A stretch of 53,008 nucleotides of DNA from Deltaproteobacteria bacterium (GTDB lineage: Bacteria > Desulfobacterota > Desulfobacteria > Desulfobacterales > Desulfobacteraceae), in contig JAQIBP010000135.1 of the NCBI GenBank assembly GCA_027858995.1, forward strand, positions 1 through 53,008, read 5' to 3'. The notes under the pieces were generated by a model. It searched no databases and was not told where the DNA came from. It was given only the letters and a program-made list of their open reading frames with translations. Position numbers and translations under genes: made by a program. This document shows, piece by piece, positions 44,671 to 52,734 of this stretch (the stretch's first letter is position 1; each line of letters starts with the position of its first letter).

Positions 44671-45527
44671 TGAAAAACAGAAGAAAAACAGTACAAAAGA
44701 TATGGTTTCTACTGCTAAGGCTTGCAGCTTTGCTCAATGGGGCAGCACTGTTACTAATAGTATATTTTATTTTATCCCGGGGTTTTACAGCCATTTCATG
44801 GGAATTTTTAACAAAGGCTCCTGAAAATTCCATGACTGAAGGTGGTATCCTGCCCTGTATCGCTGGAACTATAGGCCTTTGTCTTGTAACCATAATGGCG
44901 GCTCTACCCATTGGTATTGCATCGGCCATATACCTTAATGAATATTCAGGTAAAGGAAAAATTGTCAGAATAATCCGCCTTGGTATCAACAATCTTGCAG
45001 GAGTTCCTTCCATTGTTTTTGGACTGTTCGGTCTTGCATTTTTCTGTATTGTATTGGATATGGGAGTATCGCTTGCAGCAGGCGGTCTGACCCTGGCAAT
45101 TATGACACTGCCTGTTATTATCGGAGCATCTGAAGAAGCTTTAAAGACAGTCCCGGATACCTACAGGGAAGCATCCCTTGCCATGGGAGCAACTCAATGG
45201 CAGACCATAAGAAAAATTGTGCTCCCTGCAGCATTCCCCGGTATCTTAACAGGGTCAATCCTTGGTATAAGCAGGGCTGCAGGAGAAACTGCACCTATAA
45301 TGTATACAGGAGCTGTCTTTTTTACTCCTAATCTTCCAGACTCAATTTTTGATGAAGTCATGGCTCTGCCCTATCATATTTATGTGCTTGCCACTGCAGG
45401 AACAAATATTGAAGCCACCCGTCATCTTCAATATGGAACAGCCCTTGTTTTAATAGTACTGGTATTTGGGATGAATCTGACAGCCATTATTCTGCGTTCT
45501 AAAATGAGAAAAAAATTGAGGATATGA
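44670..45527 (+). CDS. pstA: Phosphate ABC transporter permease PstA
   Basis: A 285-residue permease with the EAA loop EASLAMGATQWQTIRKIVLPAAFPGILTGSILGISRAAGETAPI and the family's GGILPCIAGTIGLCLVTIMAALPIGIASAIYLNEY segment. Its ATG shares one base with the pstC stop, so translation is coupled. It partners PstC in the membrane. Confidence 0.94.
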   Translation: MKNRRKTVQKIWFLLLRLAALLNGAALLLIVYFILSRGFTAISWEFLTKAPENSMTEGGILPCIAGTIGLCLVTIMAALPIGIASAIYLNEYSGKGKIVRIIRLGINNLAGVPSIVFGLFGLAFFCIVLDMGVSLAAGGLTLAIMTLPVIIGASEEALKTVPDTYREASLAMGATQWQTIRKIVLPAAFPGILTGSILGISRAAGETAPIMYTGAVFFTPNLPDSIFDEVMALPYHIYVLATAGTNIEATRHLQYGTALVLIVLVFGMNLTAIILRSKMRKKLRI

Positions 45528-45532
45528 GTTAA

Positions 45533-46294
45533 ATGGGACACAATATTAAAATGCATACAAAAGGGCTGGATTTTTTTTATGGAGATTTCCAGGCCCTTGA
45601 AAATATTTCAATTGAATTTATTGAAAACAGGGTAACAGCACTTATCGGCCCTTCAGGATGCGGGAAAAGCACTTATTTAAGATGCCTGAACAGGATGAAT
45701 GATCTTATCCCCGGGATCAGGGTCAATGGCCTTGCCATGCTGGAGCAAGAAGATATTTATGAATCATCTGTGGATGTTGTCAGCCTGAGAAGACGGGTAG
45801 GCATGGTTTTCCAGAAACCCAATCCTTTCCCAAAAACTATTTTTGAAAATATTGCCTATGGTTTAAGAGTTAATGGATTGAAAGATAAGGCAAAAATCAC
45901 CACTATTGTTGAAAAAAGCCTGAAACAGGCTGCCATCTGGGATGAAGTTAAAGAGAGACTTAATGAATCTGCTCTCGGGCTTTCAGGAGGTCAGCAGCAG
46001 AGGCTTTGCATTGCAAGAGCTCTTGCAGTAGATCCTGAAGTCCTTTTAATGGATGAGCCAGCCTCTGCACTTGATCCAATAGCAACCCAGAAGATAGAAG
46101 AATTAATTTCCTTTCTCTCTTCACAACTTACCATTATAATTGTTACCCATAATATGCAGCAGGCAGCCAGAGTTTCTGATAAAACAGCCTTTTTCTACAT
46201 GGGAAAACTCATTGAAATGAATGATACAGATACTCTGTTTACAAGGCCGGAATTAAAACAGACAGAAGATTATATTACAGGAAGATTTGGTTAA
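45533..46294 (+). CDS. pstB: Phosphate ABC transporter ATPase PstB
   Basis: A 253-residue ATPase that drives phosphate import. It has Walker [10 protein letters not shown] (about 38-46), Q-loop [12 protein letters not shown], signature LSGGQQQR and Walker [14 protein letters not shown], with the H-loop in [30 protein letters not shown] is typical of PstB. It begins 5 bases after pstA. Confidence 0.97.
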   Translation: MGHNIKMHTKGLDFFYGDFQALENISIEFIENRVTALIGPSGCGKSTYLRCLNRMNDLIPGIRVNGLAMLEQEDIYESSVDVVSLRRRVGMVFQKPNPFPKTIFENIAYGLRVNGLKDKAKITTIVEKSLKQAAIWDEVKERLNESALGLSGGQQQRLCIARALAVDPEVLLMDEPASALDPIATQKIEELISFLSSQLTIIIVTHNMQQAARVSDKTAFFYMGKLIEMNDTDTLFTRPELKQTEDYITGRFG

Positions 46295-46388
46295 CCGCCA
46301 CGGGCGGTCTGGGATGGAATCGCCATAATATAATAAGAGAGAGTTGTAAAAATAAATTTACTGTTTCAATTAAAAAAAGGATATAAAA

Positions 46389-47036
46389 ATGCCGGGACGT
46401 CTGCAAAAAGAGATAGATAAAATTAAAAAACAGATCCTCTCTCTTGGAGCAATAGTGGAAGAGAGACTTCAAAAATCTGTTTATGCTGTGAAAAATGAAG
46501 ATTTAAACCTTGCCCTAAAAATTATTGATACAGATTCTCAAATTGATGAACTGGAAATTGAAGTGGAAGAGGAATGCCTGAAGATCCTGGCTCTTTACCA
46601 GCCAGTTGCCATGGATCTGCGTTTTCTTGTGGCAGTAATAAAGATTAACAATGATCTGGAACGAATTGCAGATTATGCAGCAAACATTGCCAAGAGATTT
46701 AAAACATCCTATAAAGATCCTGATAAATTCAGGTACGATTATACATCCATGGCTGATCTTACAGCAACAATGCTTAGAATGAGCCTTGATGCCCTGGTGC
46801 AGATGGATGTGGATATGGTTTATAAAGTCAGGGAGATGGACACGGATGTTAATATAATGAGAGATGAAGCCTATGATATAATGAAAAAAGATATACGAAA
46901 ATTTCCTGACAAGGCAGGTAAAATTATTAATATGTATTTGATTTCAAGACATCTTGAAAGAATTGGAGATCATACTACTAATATTGCAGAAGAGGTGATT
47001 TATCTGATCGAGGGAGAAATAATCCGGCACACATGA
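46389..47036 (+). CDS. phoU: Phosphate-signalling protein PhoU
   Basis: A 215-residue helical protein made of two three-helix bundles, with the repeated metal-binding motif seen twice: DLRFLVAVIKINNDLERIADYAANIA (about 77-102) and ISRHLERIGDHTTNIAEEV (about 186-204). PhoU links the Pst transporter to PhoR and keeps the Pho regulon off when phosphate is ample. Its stop overlaps the phoB start by 4 bases (ATGA). Confidence 0.95.
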   Translation: MPGRLQKEIDKIKKQILSLGAIVEERLQKSVYAVKNEDLNLALKIIDTDSQIDELEIEVEEECLKILALYQPVAMDLRFLVAVIKINNDLERIADYAANIAKRFKTSYKDPDKFRYDYTSMADLTATMLRMSLDALVQMDVDMVYKVREMDTDVNIMRDEAYDIMKKDIRKFPDKAGKIINMYLISRHLERIGDHTTNIAEEVIYLIEGEIIRHT

Positions 47037-47722
47037 TTAAAGAAACCATACTTATTGTAGATGATGAGGAAGACATCCTTGAATTGATTAAATTCAATCT
47101 TGAGAAAGAGGGATATTCAATTGTGAAAGCCCTTACAGGTGAAAAGGCTGTTAAAATTGTAAGACAGACCTCTATTGATCTCATTGTCCTGGATCTCATG
47201 CTGCCGGGAATGGACGGGCTTGAAGTAACAAAATTTTTAAAAACAGATGAAAAAACATGGAGAATACCCATTATCATGCTCACAGCCAAGGGAGAAGAGT
47301 CAGATATTATAACAGGGCTTGAACTTGGAGCTGATGACTATCTTTTAAAGCCTTTCAGTCCGAAAATATTAATTGCAAGAATCCGCGCAATTTTACGCAG
47401 GGGACGTGAGAAAACATCCCCATCCCGGGATATCATCAAAATTGAAGGTGGCATGGTCATTGACTCTGCAAAATATGTTATGTCAATTAATGGTGATGTT
47501 GTTGATCTTACCCTGTCAGAATTTGATTTACTTTCTTTTCTTGCAAATAAAAAAGGGTGGGTCTTTACCAGGGGGCAGATTGTTGATGCAATTAGAGGTG
47601 AAAACTATGCAGTAACTGAAAGAAGTGTTGATGTCATTATTGCAGGATTGAGAAAAAAACTAAAAAATTATGCTTTTGTCATCGAAACAGTCAGAGGAGT
47701 TGGATACAGGTTTAAGGAATGA
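47033..47722 (+). CDS. phoB: Phosphate response regulator PhoB
   Basis: A 229-residue OmpR-family regulator. The receiver domain has VDDEEDI, phospho-acceptor D54 in LDLMLPGMDG, MLTAKGEESD and LLKPFSP. The C-terminal winged helix (LTLSEFDLLSFLANKKGWVFTRGQIVDAIRGENYAVTERSVDVIIAGLRKKL..VRGVGYRFKE) matches PhoB. Position between phoU and phoR makes the assignment firm. It should bind the 11-bp direct repeats at 42837-42869. It overlaps both neighbours by 4 bases. Confidence 0.94.
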   Translation: MIKETILIVDDEEDILELIKFNLEKEGYSIVKALTGEKAVKIVRQTSIDLIVLDLMLPGMDGLEVTKFLKTDEKTWRIPIIMLTAKGEESDIITGLELGADDYLLKPFSPKILIARIRAILRRGREKTSPSRDIIKIEGGMVIDSAKYVMSINGDVVDLTLSEFDLLSFLANKKGWVFTRGQIVDAIRGENYAVTERSVDVIIAGLRKKLKNYAFVIETVRGVGYRFKE

Positions 47723-49521
47723 TAAATTCAAAAATAAATTTTGATAAAAAAAAGAAATTGGTATGGCAGATTTTTCCACTGTTTTTAATTGTAATTATCT
47801 TGTCTCTCTCTTTTGTGGCATACTATTCAACAAATTATTTTAAAACATTTTTTATTGAAACTTTTGAAAAAGAGTTAACTGTCAGAACAAAATTACTGCA
47901 ACATAGTTTTAATAATCTTTGCAAATCAGGAGAGCAGAACCAGCCTCTTTATATTGACAATTATTGTAAGGAAATTGGACAAAAAACTGATACAAGAGTA
48001 ACTGTTATCCTTCCATCCGGTGTTGTTGTAGGAGACTCTTTTGCCAATATAAAGACAATGGAAAACCATATGCAGCGCCCTGAAATCAGACAGGCTTTAA
48101 AAAGAGAAAAGGGAGTGAGTATAAGATACAGCTCCACCATTGGTAAAAACATGATGTACATCGCTCTGCCTGTGGTCAGAAATAGTGTTGTAGCAGCAGT
48201 TGTCAGAACGTCTGTATCTGTATCTGTTATTGATGAAAAAATTAAATCCATAAGAAATAATATTTTTGCTGCATTGCTGGTATCAATCATTGCCGCAGCG
48301 GTCGCAGGATTATATGTTACAAAGAGAATTACCCGCCCTGTTGAACAGATGAAAGAGGGTGCACTGCAATTTGCAAAGGGAAATCTTAATGCAAGACTTG
48401 CAGCACCGGATACAGAAGAGTTATCTCAGCTTGCTGTGACCATGAATCAGATGGCACAGAACCTTGATGAAAAAATTGAAGCATTTAAAAACAGGAGCAT
48501 GGAACTTGAAGCTGTCCAGGCAAGTATGCAGGAAGGTGTCATTGCCATAGATCAAGATGAAAAAATTATTACAATCAATGATGCTGCCGCAAAAGTATTT
48601 GATTTGTCTGCACCGCAGCTTAAAAATAGATATATCCTTGAGGTTGCAAGAAATATTGAGTTTCAAAAATTTATTGAAAAGGCATTGGCAACACATAAAC
48701 CTTTTGATGATAATATTGTGGTCACAAGAGACAATGACCTTATTTTAAATATCCACTCCACAGTATTATATGACAGTTTAAAAAACCGCATGGGAACCTT
48801 GATTATTTTTTATGATATAACAAGAATGAAAAAACTTGAAACAATGCACAAGGATTTTGCCTCCAATGTATCCCATGAATTAAAAACTCCTTTAACCACC
48901 ATAAAGGGGTTTGTTGAAACCATCCAGGGAATGTCACCCTCAAATAGCGTAAAAGATCGTGAAGATTTTTTAAAAATTATTGAGCAAAATGTTAACAGAA
49001 TGATTGATTTGATCAATGATCTTTTATCCCTCTCAAGGCTGGAACGTAAAGAGGGTACAAATATCCAGTTTGAAAACCAGGATATGGAAACATTGATCCT
49101 GGCAGCTGTTAACACCTGCCACACCATTATTGATAAAAAAAATATCACAATTAATCTGGATTGCCCCAAAGATCTTATTGTCATGCTTGATCCAATCCTA
49201 ATGGAACAGGCCATTACCAATCTTCTGGATAATGCTGTAAAATACAGTGACAAGGCAGGCCAGGTCGATATAACAGTATCAAAAAAAGATGAAGCCGTTG
49301 AAATTGTGGTCAAAGATCAGGGCAGAGGGATAAACAGAGAACATCAATCAAGGATTTTCAACCGTTTCTACAGGGTTGACAGAGCAAGAAGCCGTCAGCA
49401 GGGTGGCACCGGTCTCGGCCTTGCCATTGTTAAGCATATTATACAATACCACAATGGTAAAATTGAGGTTAAAAGCCAGAGATATAAAGGAAGCTCTTTT
49501 ATAATCAGCATACCTGTATAA
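47719..49521 (+). CDS. phoR: Phosphate sensor histidine kinase PhoR
   Basis: A 600-residue kinase. A transmembrane helix near 15-36 is followed by a periplasmic region of about 140 residues, a second helix (about 178-198, AALLVSIIAAAVAGLYV), a HAMP domain (ITRPVEQMKEGALQFAKGNLNARL), a PAS domain (about 255-365) and a kinase core: phospho-acceptor H386 in SNVSHELKTPLTTIKGF, N box NLLDNAVKYSD, G1 DQGRGI, G2 GGTGLGLAI. The large extracytoplasmic part makes it longer than E. coli PhoR (431) but like PhoR of Gram-positives. It overlaps phoB by 4 bases. Confidence 0.93.
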   Translation: MINSKINFDKKKKLVWQIFPLFLIVIILSLSFVAYYSTNYFKTFFIETFEKELTVRTKLLQHSFNNLCKSGEQNQPLYIDNYCKEIGQKTDTRVTVILPSGVVVGDSFANIKTMENHMQRPEIRQALKREKGVSIRYSSTIGKNMMYIALPVVRNSVVAAVVRTSVSVSVIDEKIKSIRNNIFAALLVSIIAAAVAGLYVTKRITRPVEQMKEGALQFAKGNLNARLAAPDTEELSQLAVTMNQMAQNLDEKIEAFKNRSMELEAVQASMQEGVIAIDQDEKIITINDAAAKVFDLSAPQLKNRYILEVARNIEFQKFIEKALATHKPFDDNIVVTRDNDLILNIHSTVLYDSLKNRMGTLIIFYDITRMKKLETMHKDFASNVSHELKTPLTTIKGFVETIQGMSPSNSVKDREDFLKIIEQNVNRMIDLINDLLSLSRLERKEGTNIQFENQDMETLILAAVNTCHTIIDKKNITINLDCPKDLIVMLDPILMEQAITNLLDNAVKYSDKAGQVDITVSKKDEAVEIVVKDQGRGINREHQSRIFNRFYRVDRARSRQQGGTGLGLAIVKHIIQYHNGKIEVKSQRYKGSSFIISIPV

Positions 49522-49633
49522 ACAAATTTACTTTAGTACGCTTCAAAAAATTTTCTTGACAACATAAAGCAATCTGATAAACATTAATTTACTGTATTGA
49601 GATGATTCCCGCTCATTTGTTCTCCTTTTATGT

Positions 49634-49666
49634 ATGATTAAACCTTAATGCTTAATGTTTAATCAT
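49634..49666. repeat. Inverted repeat upstream of the GAF-domain kinase gene
   Basis: ATGATTAAAC (49634-49643) and GTTTAATCAT (49657-49666) form a perfect 10-base inverted repeat with a 13-base spacer, 37 bases before the chosen start of the kinase gene. It may be an operator or a terminator for the phosphate operon, although no T-run follows. Confidence 0.45.
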
Positions 49667-49702
49667 AATTTTCTTAACCTGCGCCAGACCGGAGTTAATG
49701 AA

Positions 49703-51178
49703 ATGAACAGTGATAAAAATCAGGAGCATTATTACAGGCAGATCTTCAAACTCGGGCAGATCATTACATATGAAACAAATCTGGAAAAGTTATTTCCTGT
49801 AATCATGGAACAGATAAATCAAATCATGCAGACACAAAAATGTTCAATATTTTTACATGATGTGGACAGTGATGAATTATATTGTCAGGTATCCACTGAT
49901 TTAAAAAAAAATGAAATCAGAATTTCCGCAAGTCACGGTCTGGCAGGCTGGGTTTTCCAAAATAAGACGGCGCAGATTCTCAATGATCCCTATAATGATC
50001 CAAGATTCCTGCAAAAAGTGGACAAAGCTACTGGATTTAAAACCCGGAATCTCATATGCATACCTTTGATCAACCGCAAGAACATCTGCATAGGTACTCT
50101 CCAGGTTCTCAATAAAAAAGAGGCGCTGTTTTCTGACAGGGATAAAGATCTGCTCACTGCTGCATCACATTATGTTGTCATCTCCCTGGAAAATGCAAAA
50201 TTATACAAAGACCTTAAAGTCCTCGACAAGGCCCGTGAAAGAGTTGTTGATCACATATCCCATGAATTGAAAACTCCAGTGTCCCTTATTTTAAGTGTAT
50301 TAACCCAGTTAGGAAGAAGGCTTGCTGACAAAAGCTCCATGAAAGGGGTGGATAAAATCATCCAGCGCGGGCTTCGCAATGTTCAACGCCTTATTGATCT
50401 GCAGGAAAAAGCAGATGATATTTTAACCCAGGATGTAGAAAATATTTCTCAGGAATACCAGCAGTTAATTCATTTTATTGAAACAACAATCTTCCTGCTT
50501 GACAATGTCCAGGATCAAAGCAATCGTTTTTCTGAATTAATCGGGATAATCCTTGAACGCCTTGAAGATATGATTTCTCACAAAGAGTTCCATGAAGAAA
50601 AATTGCATATAAAAACATTTATGGAGATGATATGCGATGATGCTCGTTCATCCATGGGAAACCGTAAAATCTCTTTTGTTACAGATTTTGATGACACTCT
50701 CTCCATTATTATGGATAAAGCAGTTTTAACCAAAGCCTGCGGAGGCCTTTTAAAAAATGCCATTGAAAATACCCCGGACCATGGAACTATTTTTATCAAG
50801 GCTGAATCTGTGAACAATAACATTGAAATTCAATTTCAAGATTATGGTGTTGGCATCACTAAAGAAAACCAGGGTTTGATATTTGGCGGATTCTTTCATA
50901 CCCAGGACACCATGGTTTACTCTTCAAAAACCCCCTATGAATTTAATGCTGGTGGCAGTGGCGCTGATCTCCTTCGCATTAAAACTCTGGCAGAACGTCA
51001 TGGATTTGGTATTGATTTTAAAAGTATCAGATGCAGGTTTTTACCTCTGGATATTGATATATGCCCGGGCAGTATTGAAAAATGTAAAAACATTACTTCT
51101 CTTGAAGAGTGCCGCTCTTCAGGAGGAAGTCTGTTTACCCTGCAATTCCAGTCTCACCCCATGGTGATAGATCAGTAA
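49703..51178 (+). CDS. Soluble GAF-domain histidine kinase with cysteine-bearing C-terminus
   Basis: A 491-residue kinase with no transmembrane segment. The GAF domain (about 18-165) contains LFPVIMEQINQIMQTQKCSIFLHD and LAGWVFQNKTAQILND. HisKA follows with H187 in DHISHELKTPVSLI, then an unusually long helical stretch before the ATPase domain. The N box is GGLLKNAIENTP and G1 is DYGVGI. The G2 region is GGSGADLLRIKTLAERHG, departing from GxGLGL. Three cysteines (C454, C461, C470) lie in an insertion close to the C-terminus. The start at 49703 has GGAG 8 bases upstream; the ATG at 49655 lies within a palindrome. No response regulator is adjacent. Confidence 0.85.
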   Translation: MNSDKNQEHYYRQIFKLGQIITYETNLEKLFPVIMEQINQIMQTQKCSIFLHDVDSDELYCQVSTDLKKNEIRISASHGLAGWVFQNKTAQILNDPYNDPRFLQKVDKATGFKTRNLICIPLINRKNICIGTLQVLNKKEALFSDRDKDLLTAASHYVVISLENAKLYKDLKVLDKARERVVDHISHELKTPVSLILSVLTQLGRRLADKSSMKGVDKIIQRGLRNVQRLIDLQEKADDILTQDVENISQEYQQLIHFIETTIFLLDNVQDQSNRFSELIGIILERLEDMISHKEFHEEKLHIKTFMEMICDDARSSMGNRKISFVTDFDDTLSIIMDKAVLTKACGGLLKNAIENTPDHGTIFIKAESVNNNIEIQFQDYGVGITKENQGLIFGGFFHTQDTMVYSSKTPYEFNAGGSGADLLRIKTLAERHGFGIDFKSIRCRFLPLDIDICPGSIEKCKNITSLEECRSSGGSLFTLQFQSHPMVIDQ

Positions 51179-51392
51179 ATCCTGACAAGGCAGCTCAAAC
51201 TATTCTTGATATTGCTGTACAAATTTAGATTTGACCTTACAGAAGGTGTCAGATAGTCAGGTTTCTATCCTAATAAGTTGATCAAATGGACTCTGTAAAT
51301 GTGAAGACTTTTATATTAGTTAGTTGAATTCTGAAAGAGGCAGCATATAAAGACTTAGGTTTGAGGAACTATTTTATAAAACAATAAAATAG
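51179..51392. other. Non-coding stretch before the tandem repeats
   Basis: The gap between the GAF kinase and the PEP-CTERM gene runs from 51179 to 51740. Its first 214 bases show no open frame, no hairpin and no promoter I would defend. Everything recognisable lies to the right: tandem repeats, sigma-54 promoter and riboswitch. Confidence 0.5.
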
Positions 51393-51478
51393 TACATTTA
51401 TTTCTTGTTTTATAACATTTTTACATAGTCTCTGTTACATTTATTTCTTGTTTTATAACATTTTTACGTAGTTTATGT
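51393..51478 (+). repeat. Two 43-bp tandem direct repeats upstream of a sigma-54 promoter
   Basis: Units at 51393-51435 and 51436-51478 both begin TACATTTATTTCTTG and continue through TTATAACATTTTTAC, differing at only a few positions near their ends; a third unit starts (TACATTT) at 51479 but decays. They lie about 140-225 bases upstream of the predicted sigma-54 start site, the usual place for enhancer-binding-protein sites. Confidence 0.7.
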
Positions 51479-51590
51479 TACATTTTTTATATAATTTCTA
51501 TTGCTATGAAATTTATACCCTTGATTTTTCGAACCAAATACCTTTTGATTATAATTACTTAAGTGTTTTAATTAAGAGTCGTTTTGAATA

Positions 51591-51604
51591 GGCACGAATG
51601 TTGC
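51591..51604 (+). promoter_or_regulatory. Consensus sigma-54 promoter
   Basis: GGCACG at 51591-51596, four bases, then TTGCT from 51601. The invariant GG (51591-51592) and GC (51603-51604) are exactly 10 bases apart, and the surrounding bases match the TGGCACG-N4-TTGCW consensus except for the first T. Transcription should start near 51615-51617, just before the riboswitch. Confidence 0.75.
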
Positions 51605-51631
51605 TATTATAAAATACCAGTTAATAATTAA

Positions 51632-51706
51632 AGGTAAAGCCAAATCCGTTGTGAAGCAGGGACGGAAAGCCCACGGGTTTCATGAGGAGATAGCTTGGCT
51701 GCTAGC
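51632..51706 (+). ncRNA. GEMM-I riboswitch aptamer (c-di-GMP or cGAMP class)
   Basis: Landmarks of the GEMM-I fold are in order: AGCCAAATCC (like GGCAAACC), a small stem capped by a GTGA tetraloop (GNRA), GGGACGGAAAGCC (like GGGACGCAAAGCC of the classic aptamer), CACGGG (tetraloop receptor region) and a closing stem including TAGC-TTGGC-TGCTA. It begins about 15 bases after the predicted sigma-54 start site and lies 35 bases before the PEP-CTERM gene. Which ligand it prefers (c-di-GMP or 3',3'-cGAMP) cannot be decided by eye. Confidence 0.78.
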
Positions 51707-51726
51707 ATAAACTATTGATAGCTTTT
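51701..51726 (+). terminator. Candidate riboswitch expression-platform hairpin
   Basis: GCTAGC (51701-51706) can pair with GATAGC (51717-51722; one mismatch), followed by four T's. The same GCTAGC can instead pair with GATAGC at 51689-51694 as part of the aptamer's closing stem. The two pairings exclude each other, which would let ligand binding change terminator formation. The short U-run makes the terminator weak. Confidence 0.45.
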
Positions 51727-51740
51727 AGAAGGAGATGAAA

Positions 51741-52484
51741 ATGGAAATGAAAATGGAGATTAAAAAGATTGTATCAATTATGGCCCTTGTAAGTATGTTT
51801 TTTTTATGCGCTATGCCGGTCTATGCGCTAACCAAAGGTAGCCCTGATACTGCAATATGGGGGGCATTAGATCCTAAAACTTTTGTTGTTGTATCCGGAG
51901 TTGATGGCGGAGATGCAGTTGGTTATGTGAATGCACAAAATAATCGGGGAACTTGGCAAGGACTTGGCACTGATAACTTCACAGACAATGGAGTAAAATG
52001 GTCTGTTGGAGGGTCGACTTTTGGAACAGATGTTGACCTGGTTATCGGTCAGGACGTAACATTCAAGTTTCTATTGTGGCAGCTTAACAATGGACGTCAT
52101 AACTACGATCAAATATTTGCAGCCTTTGATGTTGGCCAAGATTTTGTTTTCAATGATACCGATACTATACTTTACGAACAAGTTGATGCCATTATTCCGA
52201 ATCACGTAGATGATTATACCAGAACCTATTCAGCTTACACGGAATTCACATTGTCCTTCATTATCCCTGATTCAATGGAAGTAGGAACCACATGGCTGAG
52301 GGCTCGTACAACTTGTAACCATACCCCATTCCCTGATGTCACAGCCTACAACTATCTCGCCCAAGGCGAAACAGAGGATTATCAGTTGGATATCGTGGCA
52401 GCTCCAGTACCGGAACCAGCCACAATGATGTTTTTCGGCATAGGTCTTTTAGGAATAGCAGGAGTCAGCAGAAGAAAAAAATAA
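51741..52484 (+). CDS. Exported GEVED-like protein with PEP-CTERM sorting signal
   Basis: A 247-residue protein with a signal peptide (IVSIMALVSMFFLCAMPVYA), a beta-rich body, a GEVED-type segment (RARTTCNHTP.. YLAQGETEDYQLDIV, about 190-222) and a C-terminal PEP-CTERM signal: VPEPATMMFFGIGLLGIAGVSRRKK (Pro-Glu-Pro, hydrophobic helix, Arg/Lys tail). PEP-CTERM proteins are cut by exosortase and displayed in an extracellular matrix; no exosortase gene lies in the window. I chose the ATG at 51741, 6 bases after GGAG, over the one at 51735 which abuts it. Control is by the sigma-54 promoter and riboswitch upstream. Confidence 0.88.
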   Translation: MEMKMEIKKIVSIMALVSMFFLCAMPVYALTKGSPDTAIWGALDPKTFVVVSGVDGGDAVGYVNAQNNRGTWQGLGTDNFTDNGVKWSVGGSTFGTDVDLVIGQDVTFKFLLWQLNNGRHNYDQIFAAFDVGQDFVFNDTDTILYEQVDAIIPNHVDDYTRTYSAYTEFTLSFIIPDSMEVGTTWLRARTTCNHTPFPDVTAYNYLAQGETEDYQLDIVAAPVPEPATMMFFGIGLLGIAGVSRRKK

Positions 52485-52507
52485 TATATACACAATACGT
52501 TATATAG

Positions 52508-52543
52508 AAAAGCAGAGTCATTGAGTTGGCGCTGCTTTTTTTT
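52508..52543 (+). terminator. Rho-independent terminator after the PEP-CTERM gene
   Basis: AAAAGCAG (52508-52515) pairs with CTGCTTTT (52532-52539) and runs into a tract of T's ending at 52543. It follows the PEP-CTERM stop by 24 bases. The remaining gap up to 52734 shows no gene or other structure I can support. Confidence 0.8.
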
Positions 52544-52734
52544 ATTCAATTTATCAATAAATTGAAAAGGGCAAATTCAACTTAGTTGGAGACTTGACTG
52601 TAACAGAGATATCAAATCCCCATTAAACTTTTTACATACTTAAATTTATTTACTCATATCTTGCAACTTGTGTCAGATATAATCACGATTAGTACATATT
52701 AGCAATCAATCTGATAAGCATTCATTACTTATAT

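Noticed and set aside
52697-52730. Similarity of AATCTGATAA-CATT-ATT near 49570 and 52709
   Set aside because: About 18 of 20 AT-rich bases match with a gap; too short and compositionally biased to claim a shared site.
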